A stretch of 64,000 nt of DNA from Veillonella dispar (GTDB lineage Bacteria; Bacillota; Negativicutes; Veillonellales; Veillonellaceae), in assembly GCF_900637515.1 (NCBI RefSeq), contig NZ_LR134375.1, positions 765,952 to 829,951 of the forward strand, in the 5' to 3' direction. Every line of letters begins with the position of its first letter. The stretch's first letter is position 1. Position numbers and translations under genes: made by a program. This document shows, piece by piece, positions 24,842-34,124 of this stretch. Under the pieces are notes generated by a model. It ran no database searches and was not told where the DNA came from. It worked only from the letters and a program-made list of their open reading frames with translations.

Positions 24842-25879
24842 ATGGTTTTTCTTACATCCTTACAGAGCATCATACCTATTGTATTGCTAATCTCGCTAGG
24901 GTATATACTAAAAGGGCGAGGGATGTTTCATCCTATATTTAGTGGTAACCTATCTAGATTTATCATGTCTGTTGCGTTACCAGCCGGTGTATTCGTATCT
25001 GTATTGCATCATCTACATACATCGGATTTATGGGACCTTCGATATGGGATGCTAGCTGTTACATTAACCTATGTAATTGCGTATATCGTTGCTTTTATCA
25101 TGATGAAAGCACTGAAAGTACCTCGAGGTAGGCGTGGTATTTTTATAAATATGGTAGTTAATGATAACTGCTTATTTATTGGATTGCCAGTGCAAATCGC
25201 CCTCTTTGGTCAAGATGCTCTACCATATTTCTTGTTATATTATATCGGTAACACTATTTCAGTATGGATGGTAGGGGTATTTCTTATAGAATTAGATCCA
25301 CTGCCTAATGCTGAATTAGGTTTTGATAATAGTAAAACTGATAGTATAAGTAATAGCACAGTAGATACAGAAACAAAGCGTAAGAAGTTTAAATTTGATT
25401 TGAAGAAGTTATTACCTCCACCATTGTTAGGGTTCTTTGTAGCATTGATATTCTTATTCTTTGAAATTCCTTTAGCACCAATTTTACATACTACATTAAA
25501 TTACTTAGGTGATATGGTAACCCCATTATCATTGATTTATATTGGTATCGTACTTCATGATGCGGGGCTAAAAAGTATGAGTCTTAATAAAGATTCAATT
25601 GGTGGTATTATCGGTCGTTTTGTAATTTCACCGATTATTATGTTCTGTGTCATTATGGGCTTGCAATATGGCGCCGGTATCGTCCTAGAACCAATAGCAA
25701 TCATTACCTTTGTTGTACAATCGGCGGGTCCCGTTATTGCAGTATTACCAATTGTAGCCAATGAATCCAAAGCTGATCTGCCATTTGCTACAGGACTTGT
25801 CATGATTAGTACTATATTATTTGTGGTAGCTATACCAATTATTATGGAAATCCTAACTATGATAGGAATAACTACATAA
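24842..25879 (+). CDS. AEC-family transporter (auxin efflux carrier-like)
   Basis: The 345 residues form about ten membrane segments arranged in two halves of five, typical of the AEC family, separated by a hydrophilic stretch (about residues 160-195, rich in Asp, Ser and Lys). The start ISLGYILKGRGMFH and the ending region with QSAGPVIAVLPIVANES are family-like. Bacterial members move malate, malonate or other organic acids, plausible for an organism that lives on lactate and dicarboxylates, but the substrate is not visible. GGGAGG precedes ATG 24842. Confidence 0.85.
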   Translation: MVFLTSLQSIIPIVLLISLGYILKGRGMFHPIFSGNLSRFIMSVALPAGVFVSVLHHLHTSDLWDLRYGMLAVTLTYVIAYIVAFIMMKALKVPRGRRGIFINMVVNDNCLFIGLPVQIALFGQDALPYFLLYYIGNTISVWMVGVFLIELDPLPNAELGFDNSKTDSISNSTVDTETKRKKFKFDLKKLLPPPLLGFFVALIFLFFEIPLAPILHTTLNYLGDMVTPLSLIYIGIVLHDAGLKSMSLNKDSIGGIIGRFVISPIIMFCVIMGLQYGAGIVLEPIAIITFVVQSAGPVIAVLPIVANESKADLPFATGLVMISTILFVVAIPIIMEILTMIGITT

Positions 25880-25915
25880 AATAAGGAGAAGGTTAAATTC
25901 CTTCTCCTTATTTTT
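25880..25915 (+). terminator. Intrinsic terminator of the AEC gene
   Basis: AATAAGGAGAAGG (25880-25892) pairs with CCTTCTCCTTATT (25900-25912), ending in a run of T. It starts right at the stop codon. Confidence 0.85.
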
Positions 25916-26151
25916 ATGATACTGTGTATGGTTAATGTATTACCTTATCTATATAAAACTTTGTACCTGCAATATTGATACAAGTATAAAGAGTTTATAT
26001 TCTGTAAGAAGTTTAACAACTCTTCTACACTCTATGATTAGCTGTATCAAATAATATATTTATAATAAAATTTTAAATAAAATTGATAAAAAATTAATAA
26101 TTAGATATAATATTTGTTAAATTGAGAGCTAGTATATAGAGGAGAGTATTT

Positions 26152-27489
26152 ATGAATTGGAAACGAGTAATAACTTTAGGTCTTTTAGGTATTACATTAG
26201 GTGTGGGACCGTCTTATGGGATTGATATTAATATTCCAGGTGCTTTTCCTCCTGCACCAGAAGATGCATATCAGCATTATCGGATAGATCCTAAAGTAAC
26301 GCGCTTAATGGATCAGAGTATAGAAAAAGAAATACCTGCTATTCGAGCAAAAGACCCTAATTATGATAAGTCAAAGTTAGATTCTGATATTTATGCTACT
26401 AAAGAATTAAATAATGCGATTATGTATTCAAGGACAGTTTTAATTTTGCGTGATAATGGGGCAGATATAAAATTTACAGCCCCTTATGAAAGCGGTATAG
26501 GAATTGCAAGATTAGATAATACAAAAGATGTCGTTAGAATGGGACGTATTTTTTCTCGAATTGCTCAATTAGGCTATGAAGTTCGTCCTCAACCAAAGGG
26601 TAATCTTTGAGAGAATACCAATATTGTATACAGTAAGCTAAATAGTGATATATTGCGTAAAGAATTTGAAGGAAGCAAAGGAGATATACGTCCTGATGGT
26701 TCTAAGATGTTAGGTAGTGGCACTTTTGCATATAAAGGCATCGAGAAGGCAACTTGGGATGTAATCAAATATGATTCAGATAATATAATAGGTACATTAA
26801 ATTTTACACTCCCCACATCACCTACTAGAAGTTACCACATAGGCTATCAGATGAGTGGTCGTTTAAATCATAATGTTTTGAAAGATAATGAACAAGAAAT
26901 CATGAATTCAACTATGGCACCATTAGTTAATACTATTTTGCCTTCTATCAAACCTGCATCAGCTATTTTAGAAAATACGACTCCAGTTCGTGTAGAAAAC
27001 TTTACTTTCCAAGTATTTAAAAATAGTAAGCATATTGGTCGTGAGACGCTTAAGAATGGTGGCTATAAGGTAAATTATTCTTCTGGAAATATAAAAGAAG
27101 AGATCATTGTTACTCCTTTGTCATCTATAGATAACGTGAAAAAGCAAAATGTTTTATTTAACTATTTAAATGATTTTGTTTATACTGAATCGTTAAGTAA
27201 AAGGAATCCAATTCAATCGGCTACTGTTTGGAATGATGCTACACCAGGTGTGTATTTAGAGGTTGAAGGAGATAAATACACATTGTTTACTATGACGGTA
27301 TATGACGAAAATCATCGTTATACATATATGGTAAAGAAACCACACGATATTCATGTAAGTAATTATAAAATTAGAGACATGATACAATATGTGGATAATA
27401 AGAGAAATAAAACAAACTACAATAAGATAAAACTAGGTTTAGGTGTACCACCTGATGTTTTTGGTGATACAAAAATTTTCAATAAATAG
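26152..27489 (+). pseudogene. INIPGA-family secreted protein, paralogue 4, interrupted by one stop codon
   Basis: The first part (26152-26610) has a signal peptide followed by GIDINIPGAFPPAPEDAYQHY. The frame meets TGA at 26608-26610, but the same frame continues without a stop to 27489 and carries the remaining family blocks (LVNTILPSI, VWNDATPGVYLEVEGD). A full-length product would have 445 residues, as in the other members. The codon was plausibly CGA, changed by one C-to-T step. The rest of the frame shows no decay, so the loss is recent, or readthrough or a sequencing error is possible. Its closest relative in the window is paralogue 1. Confidence 0.85.
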
Positions 27490-27510
27490 TATCTATATAG
27501 GTAGTATAAA

Positions 27511-27592
27511 AAGAGGACTGGCTTAAATATGAACTGCACCCCAAAAATTGGACACAATTTTTGGAGGTGCAGTTCAATAAGTCAGTCCTCTT
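27511..27592. repeat. Long hairpin containing fused IS3-like terminal repeats
   Basis: An outer inverted repeat (AAGAGGACTGGCTT with AAGTCAGTCCTCTT) surrounds GAACTGCACCCCAAAAATTG (27531-27550) and its near-perfect complement (27555-27575, one extra base), separated by four bases. The inner arms look like IS3-family ends (TG..CTGCACCCCAAAA.TTGGACA) with no transposase between them. It lies between convergent genes and is likely to act as a terminator in both directions. Confidence 0.65.
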
Positions 27593-27604
27593 GGTTTTAT
27601 ATAA

Positions 27605-29161
27605 TTATCTAAAGAATCTACCAATGAGTGGCATGCTTGCACCATCGTTTTTATTAAGTCCTTTTAGAAGAACCATAATAATGACGTAGAGCAATAAGCC
27701 TTCGATACCTGTGAGTATGAAGTTAACCCACATTGGTAAGATATCTGTTAAGTAGTGGTAACTCATAAAGATGAGTATACCCATGACACCGGCACTGACC
27801 ACATTTTTCCATAGAAGGGAAATATCGAGGAAGTAGCCTGTGTATTTTTTGATATAAATCAAGTTGAGTAACGCTGCAAAGCCAATATCAGCAACGGTTG
27901 CCCACGCAGCACCGCCGATACCAAGCCATGGGATGGCCGTTAATGTCCAGTTAAGGATGACTTTTATTACTAAAGCAATACCCATATTAATTACAGGAAT
28001 ACGAGGTTTGTTGAGACCTTGTAAGATACCTGTTGTTACTTGGTGTACCCCGAGGAAGAAGATAGAGAACGCAGTGATTTGTGTAGCTAATTCTGCCTTA
28101 GGTGCATTGTAAATCAAAGTAACTGTTGGGGCAGCTAAGACATATAATAGTACCGTAAATGGTACAGTAGCCATAAATGTCAATCTCATAGAGCCAGAGG
28201 TACGTTCATAAATACCTTGATGATCGCGTTTTGCAAAGGCATGAGAGATAGCTGGTACAATGCTTGTTGCTAGGGCCGCTGTAATAATGGTAGCCAAGTT
28301 GATGAGCGGAACTGCCATACCTGTAAGATAACCGAACAGTTCTGTTACCTCGTTCATCGGGAAACCAGCATCTAAGAGTCGACGTGGTACGATGAGCAAA
28401 TCGAGGTTAGCTGTTAATGGCAACATGATACTTGCTAAGGAAATTGGAATGGACAATGTTAAGAGTCGTGACAAAATTTCTTTAGCTGATTCACGAGGAC
28501 CATCGTAGCTTTCACCAGTACTACTTGCCTTAGGCAATTTATAGTAGTAGTACAAAAGGACTAGAAAGGCGCCAAAGGCACCTACGCCAGCACCTAAGCT
28601 AGCACCACCTGCAGCAGCTGGTAAACCGTAAGGCAACAAGATTGCTGCGGCACCGAGCATGACGATAACACGTAACAGTTGCTCTACAATTTGGCTGACC
28701 GCCGTTGGCGTCATCATTTCATAGCCTTGGATATACCCGCGGAAGCAGGAAATCCACGTTACAAAGAATACTGCCGGAGCGAGCGCGATGATAGAGTAGT
28801 AGGCACGGCTTTCAGCAATGAGACCACTAGAGATCAACCAATCTGCACCAAAATACATGGCGAGGCTGGCGATAAAGCCAGTAATGGTTAACATTGTAAA
28901 AGATATATTGAATACTCTCTTAGCACCACCAAAGTCGTGTAACGCTAATCGTTCTGCCGTCAAAATAGAGATGGCAATCGGCACACCTGCGCTCGAAATT
29001 TGTAATAGTAACAAATAGATAGGAAAGGCCATCTGGTAGATACCGATGCCTTCACCACCCAAGATGCGGGACAGAAGAATCCAGTTAATACTACCGATGG
29101 CTTTCACTACGAAACCGGCAATGGTTAAAATTAAGGTTCCTTTTAAAAATCCACTAGCCAT
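27605..29161 (-). CDS. SpoVB/polysaccharide-type lipid flippase of the MOP superfamily
   Basis: The 518-residue protein has about 14 membrane segments and the SpoVB/MurJ-like start (FLKGTLILTIAGFVVKAIGS, then RILGGEGIGIYQMAFP). An RGYIQGYEMMTPTAVSQIVEQ-like segment is present, seen here as CFRGYIQGYEMMTP. Members move undecaprenyl-linked sugars across the inner membrane, for peptidoglycan, polysaccharide or teichoic acid-like polymers; which one applies here is unknown. It begins three bases after the stop of the class II aldolase gene and is likely read from the same promoter. Confidence 0.85.
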   Translation of the reverse strand: MASGFLKGTLILTIAGFVVKAIGSINWILLSRILGGEGIGIYQMAFPIYLLLLQISSAGVPIAISILTAERLALHDFGGAKRVFNISFTMLTITGFIASLAMYFGADWLISSGLIAESRAYYSIIALAPAVFFVTWISCFRGYIQGYEMMTPTAVSQIVEQLLRVIVMLGAAAILLPYGLPAAAGGASLGAGVGAFGAFLVLLYYYYKLPKASSTGESYDGPRESAKEILSRLLTLSIPISLASIMLPLTANLDLLIVPRRLLDAGFPMNEVTELFGYLTGMAVPLINLATIITAALATSIVPAISHAFAKRDHQGIYERTSGSMRLTFMATVPFTVLLYVLAAPTVTLIYNAPKAELATQITAFSIFFLGVHQVTTGILQGLNKPRIPVINMGIALVIKVILNWTLTAIPWLGIGGAAWATVADIGFAALLNLIYIKKYTGYFLDISLLWKNVVSAGVMGILIFMSYHYLTDILPMWVNFILTGIEGLLLYVIIMVLLKGLNKNDGASMPLIGRFFR

Positions 29162-29164
29162 TGA

Positions 29165-30094
29165 TTATAGTTTGTTGGAAGAACCCAATACATTTTTAAT
29201 TTTGTGAGCTACCATGCCTTTAATAGCATCACGAGCAGGTCCTAAGTATTTACGAGGGTCAAATTCAGATGGATTTTGAGCCAAGTATTCACGTACGGAT
29301 GCAGTCATAGCAAGACGAAGGTCTGTATCAATGTTGATTTTGCAAACTGCCATTTGAGCTGCTTTGCGAAGCATTTCTTCAGGTACGCCTTGTGCACCAG
29401 GAATGTTGCCACCAAATTCGTTACATTTTGCTACGAATTCAGGCAATACGGAGGATGCGCCATGTAATACGATTGGGAAGTCAGGCAACAATTCGCCAAC
29501 TTTTTTCAAACGATCAAAGTCAAGGTAAGGGTCGCCTTTAAATTTATAAGCACCGTGGCTAGTACCAATAGCAATAGCTAAGGAGTCTACACCTGTAAGA
29601 TGTACGAATTCAGCGGCTTGTTCTGGGTCGGTGAAGCGAGCATCTGCATTGGATACATTTACATCATCTTCAACACCAGCTAAACGGCCCAATTCTGCTT
29701 CTACTACCACGCCATGAGCATGAGCATATTCAACAACTTGTTTAGTGATTTTTACGTTTTCATCGAAATCATGGTGAGATGCGTCAATCATAACGGATGT
29801 AAAACCACCATCGACACAGTCTTTACAGATTTCAAAGGAATCGCCGTGATCAAGGTGAAGAGCGATAGGTAAGTTGCTGTCTTCAAGAGCTGCTTCTACG
29901 AGTTTTACAAGGTAAATATGTTTAGCATATTTACGAGCACCTGCAGATACTTGCAAGATAAGAGGAGATTGTTCCTCTTTTGCAGCGTCTACGATACCTT
30001 GTACGATTTCCATGTTGTTTACATTGAAAGCGCCAACAGCATAGCCGCCTTCATAGGCTTTTTTGAACATTTCTGTAGTAGTAACTAATGGCAT
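29165..30094 (-). CDS. fba: Class II fructose-1,6-bisphosphate aldolase
   Basis: This zinc-dependent aldolase splits fructose 1,6-bisphosphate to dihydroxyacetone phosphate and glyceraldehyde 3-phosphate, or works backwards in gluconeogenesis, the likely direction in an organism growing on lactate. The 309 residues show the family signatures: GAFNVNNME near the start, LHLDHGDSFE (metal His and catalytic Asp), SVMIDASHHDFDENV, VEAELGRLAGVED and VLHGASSVL. I choose ATG 30092-30094 (MPLVTTTEMFKKAYEGGY) because AAGGAGG lies five bases upstream; a start at 30124 would make that site part of the gene. It is followed directly by the flippase gene. Confidence 0.95.
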   Translation of the reverse strand: MPLVTTTEMFKKAYEGGYAVGAFNVNNMEIVQGIVDAAKEEQSPLILQVSAGARKYAKHIYLVKLVEAALEDSNLPIALHLDHGDSFEICKDCVDGGFTSVMIDASHHDFDENVKITKQVVEYAHAHGVVVEAELGRLAGVEDDVNVSNADARFTDPEQAAEFVHLTGVDSLAIAIGTSHGAYKFKGDPYLDFDRLKKVGELLPDFPIVLHGASSVLPEFVAKCNEFGGNIPGAQGVPEEMLRKAAQMAVCKINIDTDLRLAMTASVREYLAQNPSEFDPRKYLGPARDAIKGMVAHKIKNVLGSSNKL

Positions 30095-30289
30095 GTTGTC
30101 CTCCTTGGCCATAGGGCCTGTCATATCATGTTATTAATACTGTGACTGCTAGTATTTCTAGCGCATATGAGCTAGATAAAAAACTAGTGTTATTGCAATC
30201 ATATATCAATTCAAGTTAAGTATATCAAGAAACACTATAAAGGGCCAATATTTTTTGTATAACTTATGCATAAAATTCGTCAAATTTTA

Positions 30290-30305
30290 TAGCCCATGTG
30301 GGCTA
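30290..30305. terminator. Short hairpin after the pseudouridine synthase gene
   Basis: TAGCCCATGTGGGCTA is self-complementary and is flanked by AT-rich arms that extend the pairing on one side (AAATTTTAT). It lies downstream of the minus-strand gene at 30347 and may be its terminator. Confidence 0.4.
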
Positions 30306-30346
30306 ATTTTTATGTATCGATATTAATTTACCAGAAATACATTAGC

Positions 30347-31246
30347 TCAATTGGTGAGTAATGACTCCATATCCGATGGTATGGATGCCTGTATTTCTAG
30401 CCATTCATCCGTCATGGGATGGTAAAAGCTAATGCGCGATGCATGGAGTGCTTGACGTCCAATATAGTCTAAATGCCCACCATACAGGTCATCTCCAGCA
30501 AGTGGATATCCTAGTTGAGATAGATGGACCCGAATTTGATGCGTTCGACCTGTATGTAATAAACATTGCACATGGGTAAAGCATTGCTCAATCTTATTCT
30601 TTACAATGGTATTACTCTCAATGACAGTTATATCTGTATGAGCAGGTTTACCTTCATTCGTACAGCAACGCTCGATAATACTACCTGGTTTACGTCCTAT
30701 AGGCCACTGTACGCTTATGTGATTAGTGGGTAATTGACCTTCTACAATAGCGTCGTAGTTTTTATGAAAATGAGTACGCTTTTTATCGAAAGCATGTTGT
30801 ACTACAGAGGTTTTAGCAATGATAACAATCCCAGAGGTGTCCTTATCTAATCGGTGAACAGGATGGAAATCATAATGCTGATTTGTCTGTTGGTAGTAAT
30901 GTAGAACGCCGTTTGCTAAGGTATGATCTCGTACCGTTGAGGTGGGATGCATCAGAATACCTGCCTCTTTATTGATGACTAAAATATACTCATCTTCGTA
31001 TACAATATCTAAATCCATAGGGCTTAAACTAAATTCTTGTTCTGGGGTTAACTTCATAACGAGATGGTCTCCACCGTGGACAAGGGTATTCCAAGAGGCT
31101 GGTTCGTCATTGACTGTTATAATGCCGTTATTTCGCAAGCGCCGTCGCATACGTTGGGAAATATGCTGTTGTTTTATAATATGATTCATAGACTGCGTAT
31201 GTACGTTGGAATCTACAATCAAGTCGATAATAGTTGCTGTTTTCAT
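30347..31246 (-). CDS. RluA-family pseudouridine synthase
   Basis: The product of about 299 residues changes uridines in ribosomal or transfer RNA to pseudouridine. An N-terminal S4-like region (QRMRRRLRNNGIITVND) is followed by the catalytic domain with HPVHRLDKDTSGIVIIAK (catalytic Asp in HRLDKDTSG) and the C-terminal LLHTGRTHQIRVHLSQLGYP. ATG 31244-31246 gives a family-like start, but no ribosome binding site precedes it. Instead TATAAT lies at 31254-31259 (minus strand), so the transcript may be leaderless. An alternative ATG at 31313-31315 also lacks a site. Which RluA subgroup it belongs to is not clear. Confidence 0.88.
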   Translation of the reverse strand: MKTATIIDLIVDSNVHTQSMNHIIKQQHISQRMRRRLRNNGIITVNDEPASWNTLVHGGDHLVMKLTPEQEFSLSPMDLDIVYEDEYILVINKEAGILMHPTSTVRDHTLANGVLHYYQQTNQHYDFHPVHRLDKDTSGIVIIAKTSVVQHAFDKKRTHFHKNYDAIVEGQLPTNHISVQWPIGRKPGSIIERCCTNEGKPAHTDITVIESNTIVKNKIEQCFTHVQCLLHTGRTHQIRVHLSQLGYPLAGDDLYGGHLDYIGRQALHASRISFYHPMTDEWLEIQASIPSDMESLLTN

Positions 31247-31451
31247 ACATAATATTATATCAAATAAATAATGGATGAAGAATTTTTCATAATTCGTTGT
31301 CTTTATAGAGACCATATAGTATAATTTTTATTAATGTTTTTTATATATTTTTTATGTGTAGGTATTTTACTTATTTGAATGCTTTGGCCGTTCAATATCT
31401 TAACACCATATATTGATGAGTATATGGTTTGCTTTGTAAAAGGAGAGGTTT

Positions 31452-33068
31452 ATGAAACTGAATAAGAAATCCTTATTAGTCGCTTGTGTGTTGGCGACTA
31501 TGTCTACAAGTGCTTTTGCAGCAACTACAACAACATCCACTAGTAGTAACACTGTGACAAATCAAGATACAAAAACATCTACTAGTACGCGTGTAACTAG
31601 TGAGAAACATACTTCAACTGTATCTACATCTACAACAAATACTACAGAAAAATCTTCTAGCCGTTCTAGCAGTACATCTGTCGGAGTTGGTGTGGGTATT
31701 GGTCGACTCGATACGTTTGTACCAATCTCTGGCGCTGTTAAGGAGCCACCAGCAGGTGTAAAAAAAGCTATGAAGGTATTAAAGGACGATTCCTTATTAC
31801 AACAAGGCTATTTAGGTCTTGTAAAAGAAAAGGGTAAATGGGGTATCGTAGGTACAAATGGTCAAGTTGTACTCGCTCCAGCCTATAAATCCTTAGATGC
31901 ATCTAGTAAGAAGGATGGTACTTTCTTTGTTGAAGAAGGTAAAAATAAAATTTCTCATATTAAAGGCGATGGTACTGTATTAGAATCTGGTAAAGAAGCG
32001 CAAGAAGCTTTATATAGCAGCCTTAATGAGAAGAATACAGCTGTTAAAGAGCTAAATGATTTTGATCCTAAATCTGTTAGTCAAAGCTATCCAAGTGATT
32101 CTTATATAGCTTTCACAGAAAAAGGTAAATTAGGATTTAAAGATGCTAATGGCAATGTAGTAATTCAGCCTCAATTTAAAGCACTATCTGATGTAGAAAC
32201 TAAATTTAGTGAGGACCGTGCCTTTGTAAAAGCTAATGGTAAAACTGTTGCTATTGATGGTAAAGGCACTGTATTATTTAATGCTCCATCTAATGAAGTA
32301 TATCCATATAAAAATGGCTTGGCTGAATTCCGCCGTAAGGTAAGTCACTTTGGCCTTGGTGGTATTCTAGGTCTTGTAGGTATGGGTTACTTCTATAATC
32401 ATGGTGGCGTATATCTTGATGGACTTGGTGGTCTTGTAGATGATGGTATGAAGCGTGGTTATATTGATCGTAATGGTGCTGTTGTAATCGATAGTAAGAA
32501 CGATTATGTATACCCTATGGAAGAGCATGGTACCTTGGTTCGTAATGATGGTAAATTAGGTTTTATGAATCGTCAAGGTCAATATGTAATTCAACCTGGA
32601 AATTATGAAGCTGGCACGATTGATGTAAATAATGTATTGTTAACATTGAAAAATAAAGATACTAATAAATATGGTATTTTTGATATGGAAACAGGCAAAC
32701 AAGAGGTACCGTTTAAATACGATACTATCGAGTTTGTAGGCGAACATGAAATGTCTGTTACTAATGACACAAATCGTTATGTAGTAGATATGGCTACAGG
32801 TCGTGTGATCTATAAAGGCGATAAATCTATGAACGTAAAAACTTTCCTTGGTGATACATATACTTGGGTATACAACAAAGAAGGTAATTATAAGATTCTA
32901 TCCCTTGATGGTACAGTGACAGAAACTCCAGTTATGAAAGATATTTCTGGTACTGGTAGCTTCTCTCATGGTTACAGCCCTGTAAAAATCAAAGGTAAAT
33001 GGGGGATTATCAACTCTAAAGGTGAGTTAGTAGTTCAACCTACGTATGATGAAATTACAATTTTATAA
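31452..33068 (+). CDS. Secreted WG-repeat protein
   Basis: The 538-residue protein has a signal peptide ending in SAFA, then a Thr/Ser-rich low-complexity stretch (about residues 25-75). WG (beta-strand KGKWGIVGTNGQVVLAPAYK-type) repeats follow through to the end; examples are KGKLGFKDANGNVVIQPQF, DGKLGFMNRQGQYVIQPG and the last KGKWGIINSKGELVVQPTYD. A glycine-rich hydrophobic segment (about 298-325, HFGLGGILGLVGMGYF) interrupts them. WG repeats are thought to build a beta-propeller-like surface for binding; the partner here is unknown. AGGAGAGG precedes ATG 31452. The context gives no operon partner. Confidence 0.87.
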   Translation: MKLNKKSLLVACVLATMSTSAFAATTTTSTSSNTVTNQDTKTSTSTRVTSEKHTSTVSTSTTNTTEKSSSRSSSTSVGVGVGIGRLDTFVPISGAVKEPPAGVKKAMKVLKDDSLLQQGYLGLVKEKGKWGIVGTNGQVVLAPAYKSLDASSKKDGTFFVEEGKNKISHIKGDGTVLESGKEAQEALYSSLNEKNTAVKELNDFDPKSVSQSYPSDSYIAFTEKGKLGFKDANGNVVIQPQFKALSDVETKFSEDRAFVKANGKTVAIDGKGTVLFNAPSNEVYPYKNGLAEFRRKVSHFGLGGILGLVGMGYFYNHGGVYLDGLGGLVDDGMKRGYIDRNGAVVIDSKNDYVYPMEEHGTLVRNDGKLGFMNRQGQYVIQPGNYEAGTIDVNNVLLTLKNKDTNKYGIFDMETGKQEVPFKYDTIEFVGEHEMSVTNDTNRYVVDMATGRVIYKGDKSMNVKTFLGDTYTWVYNKEGNYKILSLDGTVTETPVMKDISGTGSFSHGYSPVKIKGKWGIINSKGELVVQPTYDEITIL

Positions 33069-33082
33069 TGATAATGGTAAGG

Positions 33083-33108
33083 CTGCACTTGTAATAGTGC
33101 AGTCTTTT
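33083..33108 (+). terminator. Intrinsic terminator of the WG-repeat gene
   Basis: CTGCACT (33083-33089) pairs with AGTGCAG (33096-33102), followed by TCTTTT. The IS200 element begins a few bases later. Confidence 0.75.
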
Positions 33109-33112
33109 CCTA

Positions 33113-33871
33113 TTATTGTCTTTAGACTGGTTCGCGACGTAGTCGCGAATCATAAAACCACCCGCTATGCGGGTGCGGCAACGAAAGTTATACAAAAAAA
33201 TCACCTTGCTTAAGTATAATGTAGGTGTTCAAGCCGCATTATATACAAAAGAAAGGTGATTTTATATGGCAACAAAGACACAGAGCCTTGCGCACACAAA
33301 ATGGTTATGCAAATACCACATAGTATTTACACCTAAGTATAGACGTAAAGTTATATATAATCAATATAGAAATAGTTTACGTGAAATACTGAGACGTTTA
33401 TGTGAATATAAGGGCGTCAAGATTATAGAGGGGGAGCTTATGGCAGATCATGTGCATATGCTAGTGTTAATTCCACCTAAAATATCAGTTTCATCTTTTA
33501 TGGGATATCTAAAGGGTAAAAGTGCGCTAATGATGTTCGATAAACACGCAAACTTAAAGTATAAATTTGGAAATAGACACTTTTGGTCCGAGGGATATTA
33601 TGTAAGTACGGTAGGATTAAATGAAGCTACCGTAAAAAAATATATACGTGAGCAAGAATTACATGACCAAATGAAAGATAAACTTAGTGTAAAAGAATAT
33701 GAGGACCCTTTTAAGGGTAGCAAGTAATACATATCCCCTTTAAGGGGACCGTTACGAGTCAATGGCTATGCGGCTTGAACGTAGTGAAAGCCAGCGCCTT
33801 TAGACGCTGGCCTAGTACTACGGGCTTATAGCCCGTGAGCAAACCACCCGTTTTACGGGTGGTCCTGATTT
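33113..33871 (+). mobile_element. IS200-type insertion sequence, copy 1 (759 bp)
   Basis: The borders come from comparison with 52496-53254: both copies share sequence from TTATTGTCTTTAGAC at the left to CTGATTT at the right, and the flanks differ. The left end carries hairpins (TTCGCGAC/GTCGCGAA, CACCCGC/GCGGGTG); the right end carries CCAGCGCC/..GGCTGG-like, ACGGGCT/AGCCCGT and ACCACCCGT/ACGGGTGGT hairpins, as expected for single-strand transposition by HUH enzymes. There is no inverted terminal repeat and no target duplication. It holds tnpA only; no tnpB. It inserted just after a terminator. Confidence 0.9.
33266..33727 (+). CDS. tnpA: IS200/IS605-family transposase TnpA, copy 1
   Basis: This is a Y1 HUH single-strand transposase of 153 residues. 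The HUH motif is visible as ADHVHMLV (about residues 60-67), and the catalytic tyrosine is probably in VKKYIREQE (about 127-135). The family start CKYHIVFTPKYRRKV is present. It is identical in protein sequence to the copy at 52649, although the DNA differs at several silent sites. GAAAGGTG lies in front of the ATG. The gene is intact, so the element could be active. Confidence 0.95.
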   Translation: MATKTQSLAHTKWLCKYHIVFTPKYRRKVIYNQYRNSLREILRRLCEYKGVKIIEGELMADHVHMLVLIPPKISVSSFMGYLKGKSALMMFDKHANLKYKFGNRHFWSEGYYVSTVGLNEATVKKYIREQELHDQMKDKLSVKEYEDPFKGSK

Positions 33872-34124
33872 TGGAATATATTATGTTTATACATATACAG
33901 TTCTTGTATTACTCTACGATTTATAGTTTAAATAATCCTTCTATGATTAATAATAGTTATAATTAAAAATCTCGATTTACCTAGAAAATAAGCCTGTTAT
34001 AAGGTATAATTATAGAGATATATTCCGATTTGGTGTACATTTACACTTTTACTTGGAATATGAGGATGATGAAAGTAATACTATGAGCCCCATGCCCAAC
34101 GGGTTCAGGTGTAGGAGGTATAAA
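33728..34124 (+). other. IS200 right end followed by the yajQ leader
   Basis: Up to 33871 this is the hairpin-rich end of the insertion element. After it, TATAAT at 34005-34010 is a likely -10 box for yajQ. The predicted leader of about 108 bases contains TATTCC/GGAATA (enclosing GTGTA/TACAC) and CCC/GGG hairpins but no riboswitch class I can name. No further gene is seen. Confidence 0.5.

Noticed and set aside
26608-26610. Selenocysteine codon in paralogue 4
   Set aside because: No selenocysteine-insertion hairpin is evident after the TGA, the related proteins have no cysteine or redox motif there, and a simple CGA-to-TGA change explains it.
34017-34124. Riboswitch in the yajQ leader
   Set aside because: Two small hairpins are present, but none of the conserved cores of classes I know could be matched, and no terminator or alternative pairing is visible.
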